From Acidimicrobiales bacterium mtb01 (GTDB lineage: Bacteria > Actinomycetota > Acidimicrobiia > Acidimicrobiales > Ilumatobacteraceae), in the NCBI GenBank assembly GCA_004379135.1, contig NBNI01000007.1, positions 1-64,000 of the forward strand: a stretch of 64,000 nucleotides of DNA, written 5' to 3'. This document shows, one piece after another, positions 1 to 7,165 of the stretch (its first letter is position 1; every line of letters begins with the position of its first letter). The notes beneath the pieces were generated by a model. The model was not told the DNA's origin, searched no databases, and saw only the letters and a program-made list of their open reading frames with translations. The position numbers and the translations under genes were made by a program.

Positions 1-375
1 GGGAATCGAACCCCCGTCCATCAGGCGGAGACTGCTCGCGCTACGACCATTCCCGACTTCGAAGCTGACGCAACTTCACCGGCGGGTCGGTTGTCCGTCA
101 TCGCTGGCGGACCACGACACGTCTTTCCGTGCGGTCAGCGGTCTTTCTCGCCGTCAGCGGTCTTTCCCGCCGCCATTCCCCGCTTCTGTTGCCGGGCTGC
201 GGTGAATCGGCCCCGTGCGCCATTTCTGGTCACGATGTCTCTGCGTCACCTGACGAATCAGGCGGCGAGAGCGAACTGCTGGTTGGCAATTCTTTGGGTT
301 GCCCCGTTTAGCGAGTCTGAGCAACTCGGGTCGCACGGACGGCCACCGGAACTGCTGTCGAAACCTGTCAGCCCC
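1..375 (-). ncRNA. ssrA: tmRNA, second copy (3' end cut by the window edge)
   Basis: This segment is the same RNA as the complete tmRNA at 2776-3162. The RNA 5' end is at 375 (GGGGCTGACAGGTTTCGACA on the minus strand). The tag reading frame at 261-287 encodes ANQQFALAA followed by TGA at 258-260. Only the last 12 nt, including the acceptor 3' strand and CCA, lie beyond position 1. Against the other copy there are two differences: T142/A2929 and G264/A3051 (plus strand). The second is silent in the tag (GCC versus GCT for Ala). Tag and acceptor sequences are preserved, so the copy may be functional. Upstream, a TATCCT -10-like box lies at 396-401, outside the repeated region. Confidence 0.9.
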
Positions 376-388
376 AGATCTGTCGTGT
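1..388. repeat. long direct repeat, left copy (tmRNA duplication)
   Basis: Positions 1-388 match 2788-3175 with two mismatches (142 and 264). Identity stops 13 bp upstream of the tmRNA 5' end. The left limit is outside the window. The unit holds essentially the whole tmRNA gene but not its promoter. Confidence 0.95.
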
Positions 389-549
389 TCGCCTCAGGAT
401 AACGGGTGAAGCCCGGTTTACTCTTCCGGAGTGGGGGTTGTGCAGCCGCAGACTAGTTGGGAGTTGGCGCAATCGCTGAGTGCGACTTCACCATCAGCGG
501 GTTGGTGTTCATCCGGGAGTGACCGGCCGAGGGGCAGGGAGGAGTTTGC

Positions 550-1980
550 CTAACTGGTCATCTTGTTCGCGAGTGCCCAACGGATGAGGTCGACATTTGA
601 ACTGACGTTGAGTTTCCGCATCGCGTTCGATTTATGGGCACTCACGGTCTTCGGGCTCAGTTTCAGCAAATTTGCGATTTCGCCGCAGCGCATTCCATTT
701 GCGAAGTAGCCCACGACTTCCGATTCGCGCGCACTGAGATCGCTTGTTTTTCTGAGCCGCTCAGCCAACAGTTGACCAACATTTGGCGAGAGGTATCGGT
801 GGCCCTGAGCGATGGTTCGGATGGCATCGACTAGTTCGTTTGGTGATCCACCTTTGGAAACGAAACCATCGGCACCCTGTTCGATCGCTCGAATCGCGTG
901 CGGGTTCTCGGGGAGAATTGTGAGGATGAGAACGCGAATGGACGGGTAGAGGTCTCGCAGATTTGGGATCGAATCGATGCCGGACTGATCGCCGAGGACC
1001 ACATCAAGCAGGACGACATCCACGGTGGACGATGCACCCAGCATGAATTCGTGGGCTTCGGCAAGACTCCCGACCGCTTCGGTCAAATGCACCTCGGAGT
1101 GATTCTGGAAGATTCGAGTGAGCCCTTCCCGAATCGCCCAATGATCATCGATCACTAGTACGTTGATCATCTCCCCCCCCCCCGAGTTTGGAATTTCTGC
1201 TTTTACAACTGCTCCCTTCCTCGGGCCGGAAATGCCGAGGGTTGAGATCTCGAGGTGCCCTCCAGCGTTTTCCACTCGTTCGGTCAAGAGCGTCAGGCCG
1301 GAACCGAGATGGCCATTCAGGAAACCAACGCCGTCGTCGGTGACAACGATTGAGTTCGTCAAAAGGTCGATATTCAAGTCGACCGTGCAATGGTCGGCAC
1401 TGGAGTGCTTCTCGCAGTTGCGAACCAATTCGCGAACAGCTCCGAGCAGGACCGTTGAAATTGACGGACTGACTGTGCATAGGCGGTCAAGAGATGCGCG
1501 AAGATGGAGAGAAGTGACGATCCCGGATTTCCGTTGCGTCTCCTCCAATAGCTCGGAGGATTTGAGGAGAAACTCCCACACATCGATGTCGTTAACAATG
1601 AGATCGCTTATCTCCTGTCTAATCCGGAGGGAGGCCGTTTCCAGATGGTGAGCTGCCCGGTGAATAAAACCGTTCGAATGGGGTTCCTGCTCGATGAAGC
1701 CAAAGAGTTCGGTTCGTGCCGTGGCTAGGCTTTGGCTGACGTCGTCGTGCAGAACTCGAGCGAGACGGGACTTCTCTTCTCGCCGGGCTCTTCTGATTTC
1801 CCGGGCAACCAGAAGGATGGAAGAACTCGAGTCGACTTGCTCGCTCGAAACGGTGTCGAGGGACGTCAATTCTTCAACAATTTCACTTGCCACACCGACA
1901 ACCTTCTTGTCAGTCATGATCAGAGGAATGTGCACTGCTTGCACCTCGATGCTGTCACCGAGTTTGGAGTGCGTTTCCAA
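550..1980 (-). CDS. histidine kinase fused to a NarL/LuxR-type response regulator, 5' end broken
   Basis: The 476-residue frame has a HisKA_3 dimerisation segment (RLARVLHDDVSQSL, phospho-acceptor His78), a HATPase_c domain (N box RELVRNCEKHS, G1 DDGVGF, G2 GSGLTLL, about 175-265), a receiver domain from residue 271 (D278/D279, phospho-Asp326) and a LuxR HTH at about 415-470. Kinase and regulator are normally two proteins; here they are fused through codons lying in an 11-G run. The frame opens at TTG 1980 without a clear ribosome site. Upstream DNA in this and a neighbouring frame still encodes a PAS domain, so the present start is probably what remains after a frameshift and a stop codon. 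The gene lies between two tmRNA copies in visibly less GC-rich DNA, consistent with acquisition. The signal it senses is unknown. Confidence 0.75.
   Translation of the reverse strand: METHSKLGDSIEVQAVHIPLIMTDKKVVGVASEIVEELTSLDTVSSEQVDSSSSILLVAREIRRARREEKSRLARVLHDDVSQSLATARTELFGFIEQEPHSNGFIHRAAHHLETASLRIRQEISDLIVNDIDVWEFLLKSSELLEETQRKSGIVTSLHLRASLDRLCTVSPSISTVLLGAVRELVRNCEKHSSADHCTVDLNIDLLTNSIVVTDDGVGFLNGHLGSGLTLLTERVENAGGHLEISTLGISGPRKGAVVKAEIPNSGGGEMINVLVIDDHWAIREGLTRIFQNHSEVHLTEAVGSLAEAHEFMLGASSTVDVVLLDVVLGDQSGIDSIPNLRDLYPSIRVLILTILPENPHAIRAIEQGADGFVSKGGSPNELVDAIRTIAQGHRYLSPNVGQLLAERLRKTSDLSARESEVVGYFANGMRCGEIANLLKLSPKTVSAHKSNAMRKLNVSSNVDLIRWALANKMTS
1173..1183. repeat. 11-nt homopolymer (poly-G on the coding strand)
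   Basis: Eleven consecutive C on the plus strand are read as G11 in the kinase-regulator gene. They encode the Gly-Gly-Gly between the ATPase and receiver domains. The next in-frame codons are GAG and ATG, so the regulator half (550-1170) has its own possible start directly after the tract. A one-base slip would uncouple the two halves. Confidence 0.9.
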
Positions 1981-2177
1981 CTGCTCTCGCCGGGCTTCTC
2001 CTCTAAGGGCAGCATTCGTGATCGATTTGTCGCGCGGTTAGAGGATGAACTCATAGACAGATCGTCCGATGGTTTCGTTTTCTGTCCATTCGCAGAGCCT
2101 TTTGCCGCGTCTGACCAGACCGTGATCAGACCTTCGGGGTCCGTGACGATCACCACGAGGGCCGAAATCTCAGCCAT
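1981..2177 (-). pseudogene. decayed PAS-domain 5' part of the kinase gene
   Basis: From ATG 2177 the minus strand reads MAEISALVVIVTDPEGLITV..., a typical PAS opening. At the run of four A (2100-2103) the frame is lost; with one more A it would continue as RLCEWTENETIGRSVYEFIL, the expected PAS core. That restored frame meets TAA at 2038-2040 and then runs without further stops (PRDKSITNAALRGEA...) into the kinase frame at 1980. The original protein was therefore probably PAS-HisKA-HATPase-receiver-HTH, now interrupted by a one-base deletion and a nonsense codon. A weak GGAAG lies just upstream of ATG 2177; an alternative TTG start exists at 2243. Confidence 0.7.
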
Positions 2178-2243
2178 TGACTTCCAGGTCTGGAGAGGAG
2201 TTAGGGAGTTTCTCAACTTTGTTGTCACAATCTGTCCCGCCAA

Positions 2244-2775
2244 GGGGACTATTCCGAATGGTTGAGAAGATTCTTGTCGTCAATTCCTTGCGATCTGAGT
2301 TTCGACCAATACTGATTTCCCGGGCCGGCCTGATGACAAATCATCTGGTTGGTCCGAGGCTCAGCGAAACGTCGCCAGATGTCTCCGCGAAGCGCTGACG
2401 CTGGATCAGAGAATTCCTATATCCCTACAGTGCTTTCTCAGGTACGCCCAAGAGCCGTTCTAGGAGCCTCTTACCTGGTGGAGAAATCGGTGTAGCCGCA
2501 GAGCTTTCATGCCGAGTGGCCGCTTCGACATCGTCCGACGATGACGTGTGCTTGCCCTTGGTGCTACGTGGTTGATCCTTGAGTATCGCGATACTCGAAC
2601 AAACAAAAAACGTCATCATTTGGTAACTACGTCAACGAAGCGCCACACGAAATCGATGGCGAAGACGTCGGTCTCGTGCTTGCAGTCCCTTTAGTTCAGG
2701 CCGGTACTCGTGACTAGATCAATGGTGCCGAAAGACGAGCTGGCGGCTCTCTTGCAGTCACCGGGAAGTCCGAAA
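2244..2775. other. stretch without a supported gene between kinase remnant and tmRNA
   Basis: No reading frame here resembles a known protein. A 64-codon minus-strand frame (2425-2619) has no ribosome site and no recognisable domain. The DNA is less GC-rich than the rest of the window. No integrase or transposase is visible between the tmRNA copies. Confidence 0.6.
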
Positions 2776-3162
2776 TGGTGGAGCTGCGGGAATCGAACCC
2801 CCGTCCATCAGGCGGAGACTGCTCGCGCTACGACCATTCCCGACTTCGAAGCTGACGCAACTTCACCGGCGGGTCGGTTGTCCGTCATCGCTGGCGGACC
2901 ACGACACGTCTTTCCGTGCGGTCAGCGGACTTTCTCGCCGTCAGCGGTCTTTCCCGCCGCCATTCCCCGCTTCTGTTGCCGGGCTGCGGTGAATCGGCCC
3001 CGTGCGCCATTTCTGGTCACGATGTCTCTGCGTCACCTGACGAATCAGGCAGCGAGAGCGAACTGCTGGTTGGCAATTCTTTGGGTTGCCCCGTTTAGCG
3101 AGTCTGAGCAACTCGGGTCGCACGGACGGCCACCGGAACTGCTGTCGAAACCTGTCAGCCCC
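2776..3162 (-). ncRNA. ssrA: tmRNA (transfer-messenger RNA)
   Basis: tmRNA rescues ribosomes stalled on broken messages and adds a degradation tag, working with SmpB. The 5' end (GGGGCTG at 3162) pairs with the 3' acceptor strand (CAGCTCC), leaving A and an encoded CCA (2776-2778). A T-arm (GGGGGTTCGATTCCCGC) precedes it. The tag at 3048-3074 reads Ala-Asn-Gln-Gln-Phe-Ala-Leu-Ala-Ala and ends in TGA at 3045-3047; it is short but has the expected ALAA protease signal. Length is 387 nt. smpB lies 2.9 kb upstream in the same orientation, so this is probably the native copy. Confidence 0.95.
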
Positions 3163-3175
3163 AGATCTGTCGTGT
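2788..3175. repeat. long direct repeat, right copy (tmRNA duplication)
   Basis: Matches 1-388 with two mismatches. Homology ends at 3175; the following bases (AAGTAAAC) differ from those after 388 (TCGCCTCA). Confidence 0.95.
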
Positions 3176-3192
3176 AAGTAAACGCAGAGGCG

Positions 3193-3198
3193 AGGATA
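3193..3198 (-). promoter_or_regulatory. candidate -10 box of tmRNA
   Basis: On the minus strand TGTATCCT, an extended -10 pattern, lies about 31 nt before the mature 5' end, leaving a short leader for RNase P to remove. No convincing -35 is seen. The other tmRNA copy has its own TATCCT at 396-401 in unrelated flanking sequence. Confidence 0.4.
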
Positions 3199-3211
3199 CA
3201 GGGATTCCGAG

Positions 3212-6004
3212 TCAGGAAAACAGCGTGAGGTGGCCGGTGACCATCCCTGCCGCCGCCAGCCACACGAGTGCACCGAGCGAACGTCTGAGCGCCACGTTCG
3301 GCCAGGTTCCCCCGCTACGGCCGAACAACTCGATCACACCGATCAGAACACCTGGCAGAAGCAGCCAGATGAACGACGACTTGATGGCATCGGCTCCTGC
3401 GTCGGCACCGATGAGACGAGAACTGAGGTACGCACCGAGAACGAGAGTGCAGAGGAAGCGGAAAAGTCCTCGAGGGAACCACTTGTTGAGGACCACCGAG
3501 TTCGGAAGATCGTCCTCCCACATCTTCAAAACAAAGGGGATCCCCAGGAGGACCGCAGCGACGAGCGTCGTTGTCGTGATGCCGAAAAATGGTTCACAGA
3601 TCATCAAGAAGACAAGAGTTCGCGCCGCGATCGACACGCTCGTCACGGCCTTGCCGGGCGAAGCCAGTTTGGCCGGCTGCACTTGAATCATGCGCTCGGG
3701 GTACCAGTGGGCAGCGATGTCCTCGAAAAGTAGGCGCGCGATGATGCTGGCCCAGACGATCCAACGGAGCGTGCTCACGTCCGACGCCGACACGATCTCG
3801 AGGCCCGAGAGCCCGTTGAGCGCCTTCAACATCGATCCCGTTGCGAACGCGACGAAGACCGGCATCATCAGGTAGTCGAAGATTCTTTCCCAGAACTCGA
3901 AGCGGTTTCCTTTCACGAACCGCCGAAGAGGGCGGATGACATGCGCCAGGAGCGCAGGCGTTGCAAGGAGCACGAAGAGTCCCAGGATCGTGCGTATGTC
4001 GGCCCACCCGCCGATCGACCCGGTGGCCAGGGCGAGAATGGACATCGTCAGCCAGGCCGACGCGCCACCCCCTGAGTCGATGATTCCGAGAACCACGATC
4101 ACCGACAGCCATGTGGCGGTCGGCGTGAGCGGTGAGTCGGTTCCGACGAACGATGCGAGCGAGCCGAGCACGGCGCCGACAATCCAGGTGGTGTACCCGA
4201 ACGAGCCGAACATCGCGCGGAGCCACGCACCGTCCACCAAAACACGTGATCCTGCCGCCGAAAACTTGCCGACGCGGTTCGGGACATCGCGACTGAAGCG
4301 GTCGGTGAGCGTGGTGGCGGGTAGCGCCCAGGTTCCGCTCAAGTCACCCCAAGCAGAACTGGATACCTGGATTCCCTTCAGCTTCTTGGTGACGACTCCG
4401 GCCAGTTTCCCGCGGGAGTTCTTCTTTCGTTCGCCGTCTCGGTCCGACGATCCGGAGTCGTCGTCCGACTCGCGATTCGATGGTTGATCCGTGGTTGAAG
4501 AGGATGGGCGGCCTCCCAGTCCAGCGGTGACGCCCCCCGCTCCGGCGAGTGCGATCAACGACATTGCGGTGACGGCGATCAGAGCCGTTGTCAGCGGTCG
4601 GGCATCGGGGTCCCACACGGGTCGGCCGAGTTCGAGTGCACGGGCAAGGCGCTCGTCATCGGGTCCGTTCAAGTCGGTGATCGCTCGAGGTTGAGCGATC
4701 CGGTCGAATGTCCCATCCGGTTCGAGGAGAAAAGATCCGGCGACGGTGATCGGTCCACCGACACCGTTTGCCTCGAAGACGACCGTGTGGCGGCCCTCAC
4801 CGAGATCGGCAGGTAGTGGAGCAGTGCCCGAGTAGGTGCCGTCCTCTCTGGCCACGCCATCGAGGATCAATTGCGGTTCGGAGTAGACCGTGACTCTTAC
4901 GGGTGTTCCGGGGGTGAGGTTCGACCCATCCACTTGCACAGGGGTACCTGCCGATTGATCACCAGGCTCCGCATCGATTCGTACATCGACGCTCTCGCCC
5001 TCCAAGTCGGAGAACATCGATTGCGGGGATCCTGAGGTTTCGCGAGGCTCTGAACTCGGCGCTGCGGATGTCGAAGGCGCGGAAGTTTCCGGAGACGGCA
5101 TCGTGGTTGACGGTGGGGCTGCAGATGACGTCGTCGTGCTCGGAGCCACCGTTGTTGGGGGCGTCGTCGGTGTCGTCGTGGTTGTGCCGGCGGACGGGGT
5201 GATCGCCGGCGACGGCGGACGTGTTGGCATCGCAGTGGTCGTGACCGCAATGGAGGTACTCGTTGTTGTAGTGCTCGAGGTCGGCGACATCGTCGTCGAG
5301 GTCGTGAGCGAGACCGACGACGGCGGAAACACCGGGAACACGGACGGGATGGTGCTGGTGCTGGTGCTGGTGCTGGTGCTGGTGCTGGTGCTGGTGCTGG
5401 ATGGGTCCTCGACCGACACCTTCATCAGGAAATTCGCTCCTGCGCAGGGACCGCTGACACTCGACCATCCCGACCCACTCGATTCCAAGGCTGTGAACGT
5501 TGGTGTCGGGCTCGCTGACGATGTGGGTGCCGGCGACGAGTTGCACTTCCAGCCAAAAGTCCCAGTCTTGTTCACGACGATGAAGTAGCGAGTGTTCGCG
5601 GAGAGGACCGGTGGGGAAGCGGGAGATTTCGCGTGCCAGCCGTCCGACCAACAACCCTTGTTTTGACTGGACTCGATGGTTGTCAACTGGGAACCGGGCA
5701 CGCCCGAGGCGTCGGACCACAGTTCAATCGTGAAGTTTCCTCCGGATGAACACGAATTGACCTCGGTCGCGACTCTGTATCTGATCCTCACCTCGGTCAG
5801 ATCCACCGTCGAGGACCCGGTCGTGAAACTTTGTGCCATGCCACTGATGACTCGCCAGGCCCCATCCGAGGTCCCTCCGTTGGAGTTGTCGAAAAGGACC
5901 GATGTGATTGCAACTGCGTGCCGAGGAGAACTTGAAAAGAGGCCCAACAAACCCACGAGAGAGGCCACAAACGCGATCGACAATCCCCGCCGCGCCAACT
6001 GCAT
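3212..6004 (-). CDS. large exported Ser/Thr-rich protein with C-terminal multi-pass membrane region (function unknown)
   Basis: The 930-residue protein starts at ATG 6004; longer frames run into smpB and encode implausible sequence. Residues 1-32 look like a signal peptide ending in AVA. Residues 33-200 form a Cys-containing beta domain resembling choice-of-anchor surface modules (LFDNSNGGTSDGAW, AQSFTT, NTRYFIVV). Residues 201-330 are a low-complexity Ser/Thr/Pro linker starting with an (ST)n run. Residues 345-430 are a second beta domain (VQVDGSNLTPGTPVRVTV). A membrane span at about 473-495 is followed by a charged loop, and residues 600-925 hold roughly nine more hydrophobic spans. The layout suggests a sensor or adhesion head on a stalk attached to an integral-membrane domain. 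I do not recognise the membrane domain. Confidence 0.8.
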   Translation of the reverse strand: MQLARRGLSIAFVASLVGLLGLFSSSPRHAVAITSVLFDNSNGGTSDGAWRVISGMAQSFTTGSSTVDLTEVRIRYRVATEVNSCSSGGNFTIELWSDASGVPGSQLTTIESSQNKGCWSDGWHAKSPASPPVLSANTRYFIVVNKTGTFGWKCNSSPAPTSSASPTPTFTALESSGSGWSSVSGPCAGANFLMKVSVEDPSSTSTSTSTSTSTSTSTIPSVFPVFPPSSVSLTTSTTMSPTSSTTTTSTSIAVTTTAMPTRPPSPAITPSAGTTTTTPTTPPTTVAPSTTTSSAAPPSTTMPSPETSAPSTSAAPSSEPRETSGSPQSMFSDLEGESVDVRIDAEPGDQSAGTPVQVDGSNLTPGTPVRVTVYSEPQLILDGVAREDGTYSGTAPLPADLGEGRHTVVFEANGVGGPITVAGSFLLEPDGTFDRIAQPRAITDLNGPDDERLARALELGRPVWDPDARPLTTALIAVTAMSLIALAGAGGVTAGLGGRPSSSTTDQPSNRESDDDSGSSDRDGERKKNSRGKLAGVVTKKLKGIQVSSSAWGDLSGTWALPATTLTDRFSRDVPNRVGKFSAAGSRVLVDGAWLRAMFGSFGYTTWIVGAVLGSLASFVGTDSPLTPTATWLSVIVVLGIIDSGGGASAWLTMSILALATGSIGGWADIRTILGLFVLLATPALLAHVIRPLRRFVKGNRFEFWERIFDYLMMPVFVAFATGSMLKALNGLSGLEIVSASDVSTLRWIVWASIIARLLFEDIAAHWYPERMIQVQPAKLASPGKAVTSVSIAARTLVFLMICEPFFGITTTTLVAAVLLGIPFVLKMWEDDLPNSVVLNKWFPRGLFRFLCTLVLGAYLSSRLIGADAGADAIKSSFIWLLLPGVLIGVIELFGRSGGTWPNVALRRSLGALVWLAAAGMVTGHLTLFS
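5351..5398. repeat. hexanucleotide tandem repeat, 8 x GGTGCT
   Basis: Eight perfect GGTGCT units encode eight Ser-Thr dipeptides at the start of the stalk of the exported protein. The unit is a multiple of three, so copy-number changes would alter stalk length without breaking the frame. Confidence 0.95.
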
Positions 6005-6062
6005 CGCCCAGAAAATAGCAGACGGGTTCGATGCAGAGGCGAGGGGTTGGGGCGTGTCGACG

Positions 6063-6539
6063 TCAGTAACCAGCCTTGCGGTCGCGTCCGAGTTCTCGGG
6101 CGATCTCCCGGGCGGCGTCCTTCTTCGCGATGGCCTGTCGCTTGTCGCCCTTGGTGTGGCCTTTGGCGAGAGCCAACTCCACCTTGGCCCGGCCGTCCTT
6201 GAAGTAGAGCGACAGGGGAACGAGCGCCAACCGCTCCTGTCCCATGCGCGCGTTGAGTCGTGTGATCTCGTCGCGATGCAGCAGCAGTTTGCGCGAACGG
6301 TTCGGGTCGTGGGCGCCAACGCCGTGGGCGAACTGGTACGGCGCGATGTGCACGCCCTCCAGCCACACTTCGCCGTCGTTGATCCGCGCGTAGGCATCGG
6401 CCAATTGGACCTGACCCTCGCGCAGGCTTTTCACTTCGCTGCCCTGCAGCATGATGCCGGCCTCGAACACGTCGAGGATCGAGAAGTCGTGGCGCGCCTT
6501 GCGATTGCTGGCGATGATCTTGGTGCCGGGACCAGGCAT
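6063..6539 (-). CDS. smpB: SsrA-binding protein SmpB
   Basis: SmpB binds tmRNA and takes it to stalled ribosomes. The 158-residue length is normal, and the sequence contains the expected NRKARHDF, GIMLQGSEVKSLREGQVQL, RSRKLLLHR and LYFKDGRAKVELALAKGHTKGDKR segments, with a basic C-terminal tail ending in DRKAGY. The ATG at 6539 is preceded by a GAGG five bases away and by TAGCCT (minus strand, 6549-6554), so the leader is very short. It shares its upstream region with the divergent metallopeptidase gene. Confidence 0.97.
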   Translation of the reverse strand: MPGPGTKIIASNRKARHDFSILDVFEAGIMLQGSEVKSLREGQVQLADAYARINDGEVWLEGVHIAPYQFAHGVGAHDPNRSRKLLLHRDEITRLNARMGQERLALVPLSLYFKDGRAKVELALAKGHTKGDKRQAIAKKDAAREIARELGRDRKAGY

Positions 6540-6563
6540 GGTTGCCTCAGGCTACGGAGGTCA

Positions 6564-6569
6564 TAGTCT
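6564..6569 (+). promoter_or_regulatory. -10 box of a leaderless transcript (mec-like gene)
   Basis: TAGTCT is followed by 7 nt and then GTG 6577. The same arrangement precedes many genes in this window. Confidence 0.5.
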
Positions 6570-6576
6570 TCGCACT

Positions 6577-7041
6577 GTGGAGATGGTCGATAACGCGGGG
6601 AGCACGAGCAGTCCAACCCAGGTTCTCGAGATCACTCCCGAGGTGCACGACCAGATGTGCGCGTTGGCGTTGGCCGAGTATCCGCTCGAAGCGTGCGGAC
6701 TCATGGCGGGGGAGCCCGGTCTCGCTCGCATCACGCGCTTCTTTCCGTGCCGCAACATCGAGAAGTCGGCCCGCATCTACACGCTCGATCCGAAGGATCA
6801 TCTGCGAGCCGAGCGCACCGCCGAGGACGCCGGTCTCGAGATCAAGGGCGTGATGCACAGCCACACCCACAGCGAGGCCTACCCGAGCGCGACCGACGTG
6901 GCCGCCGCTCCCGACCCGGACTGGCACTACCTGATCGTGACTCTCAAGCGCGAGAAGCCCGAGGTCCGGAGCTTCCGGATCGTCCAGGAATCTCACGACC
7001 AGGCCATCACCGAGGTCCGGGTCCGAGTCCTACCCGGCTGA
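6577..7041 (+). CDS. JAMM/M67-family metallopeptidase (Mec-like)
   Basis: Zinc peptidases of this family cleave after a C-terminal Gly-Gly; mycobacterial Mec releases cysteine from the CysO sulfur-carrier protein. Visible are the catalytic Glu in PLEACGLMAG and the metal site HSHTHSEAYPSATD. The gene next door is a CysM-type cysteine synthase, which fits that pathway, but no cysO-like gene is present between the two as in Mycobacterium. The start is placed at GTG 6577, 7 nt after TAGTCT; ATG 6583 two codons later is the alternative. The protein has about 154 residues, slightly longer than mycobacterial Mec. Confidence 0.88.
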   Translation: MEMVDNAGSTSSPTQVLEITPEVHDQMCALALAEYPLEACGLMAGEPGLARITRFFPCRNIEKSARIYTLDPKDHLRAERTAEDAGLEIKGVMHSHTHSEAYPSATDVAAAPDPDWHYLIVTLKREKPEVRSFRIVQESHDQAITEVRVRVLPG

Positions 7042-7095
7042 GATCACTGGGCGAGACCTGGGGGTTTCAACCGTCACGCCCGTAGGATCCCTGAT

Positions 7096-7125
7096 AAACC
7101 CGACTGGGTTTGTAGGTTTTAGGTT
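7096..7125 (+). promoter_or_regulatory. palindromic operator and promoter of the cysM-like gene
   Basis: AAACCC-GACT-GGGTTT (7096-7111) is a perfect 6-4-6 palindrome. It abuts an extended -10 (TGTAGGTT, box 7113-7118); a second TAGGTT lies at 7120-7125. The position is that of a repressor site, plausibly for a cysteine or sulfur regulator; the regulator is not identified. Confidence 0.5.
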
Positions 7126-7165
7126 CCCAGGCGATCGAGCCCCGACCCCGAGCGAGGTGAACACG

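Noticed and set aside
2425-2619. 64-codon minus-strand frame near the tmRNA
   Set aside because: No ribosome site, no recognisable domain, atypical composition; could be chance.
5351-5398. GGTGCT repeats as a CRISPR-like array
   Set aside because: The units are contiguous without spacers and lie in coding sequence.
6005-6397. Upstream extension of the large exported protein
   Set aside because: The extra 131 residues overlap smpB in another frame and lie before an obvious signal peptide at 6004.
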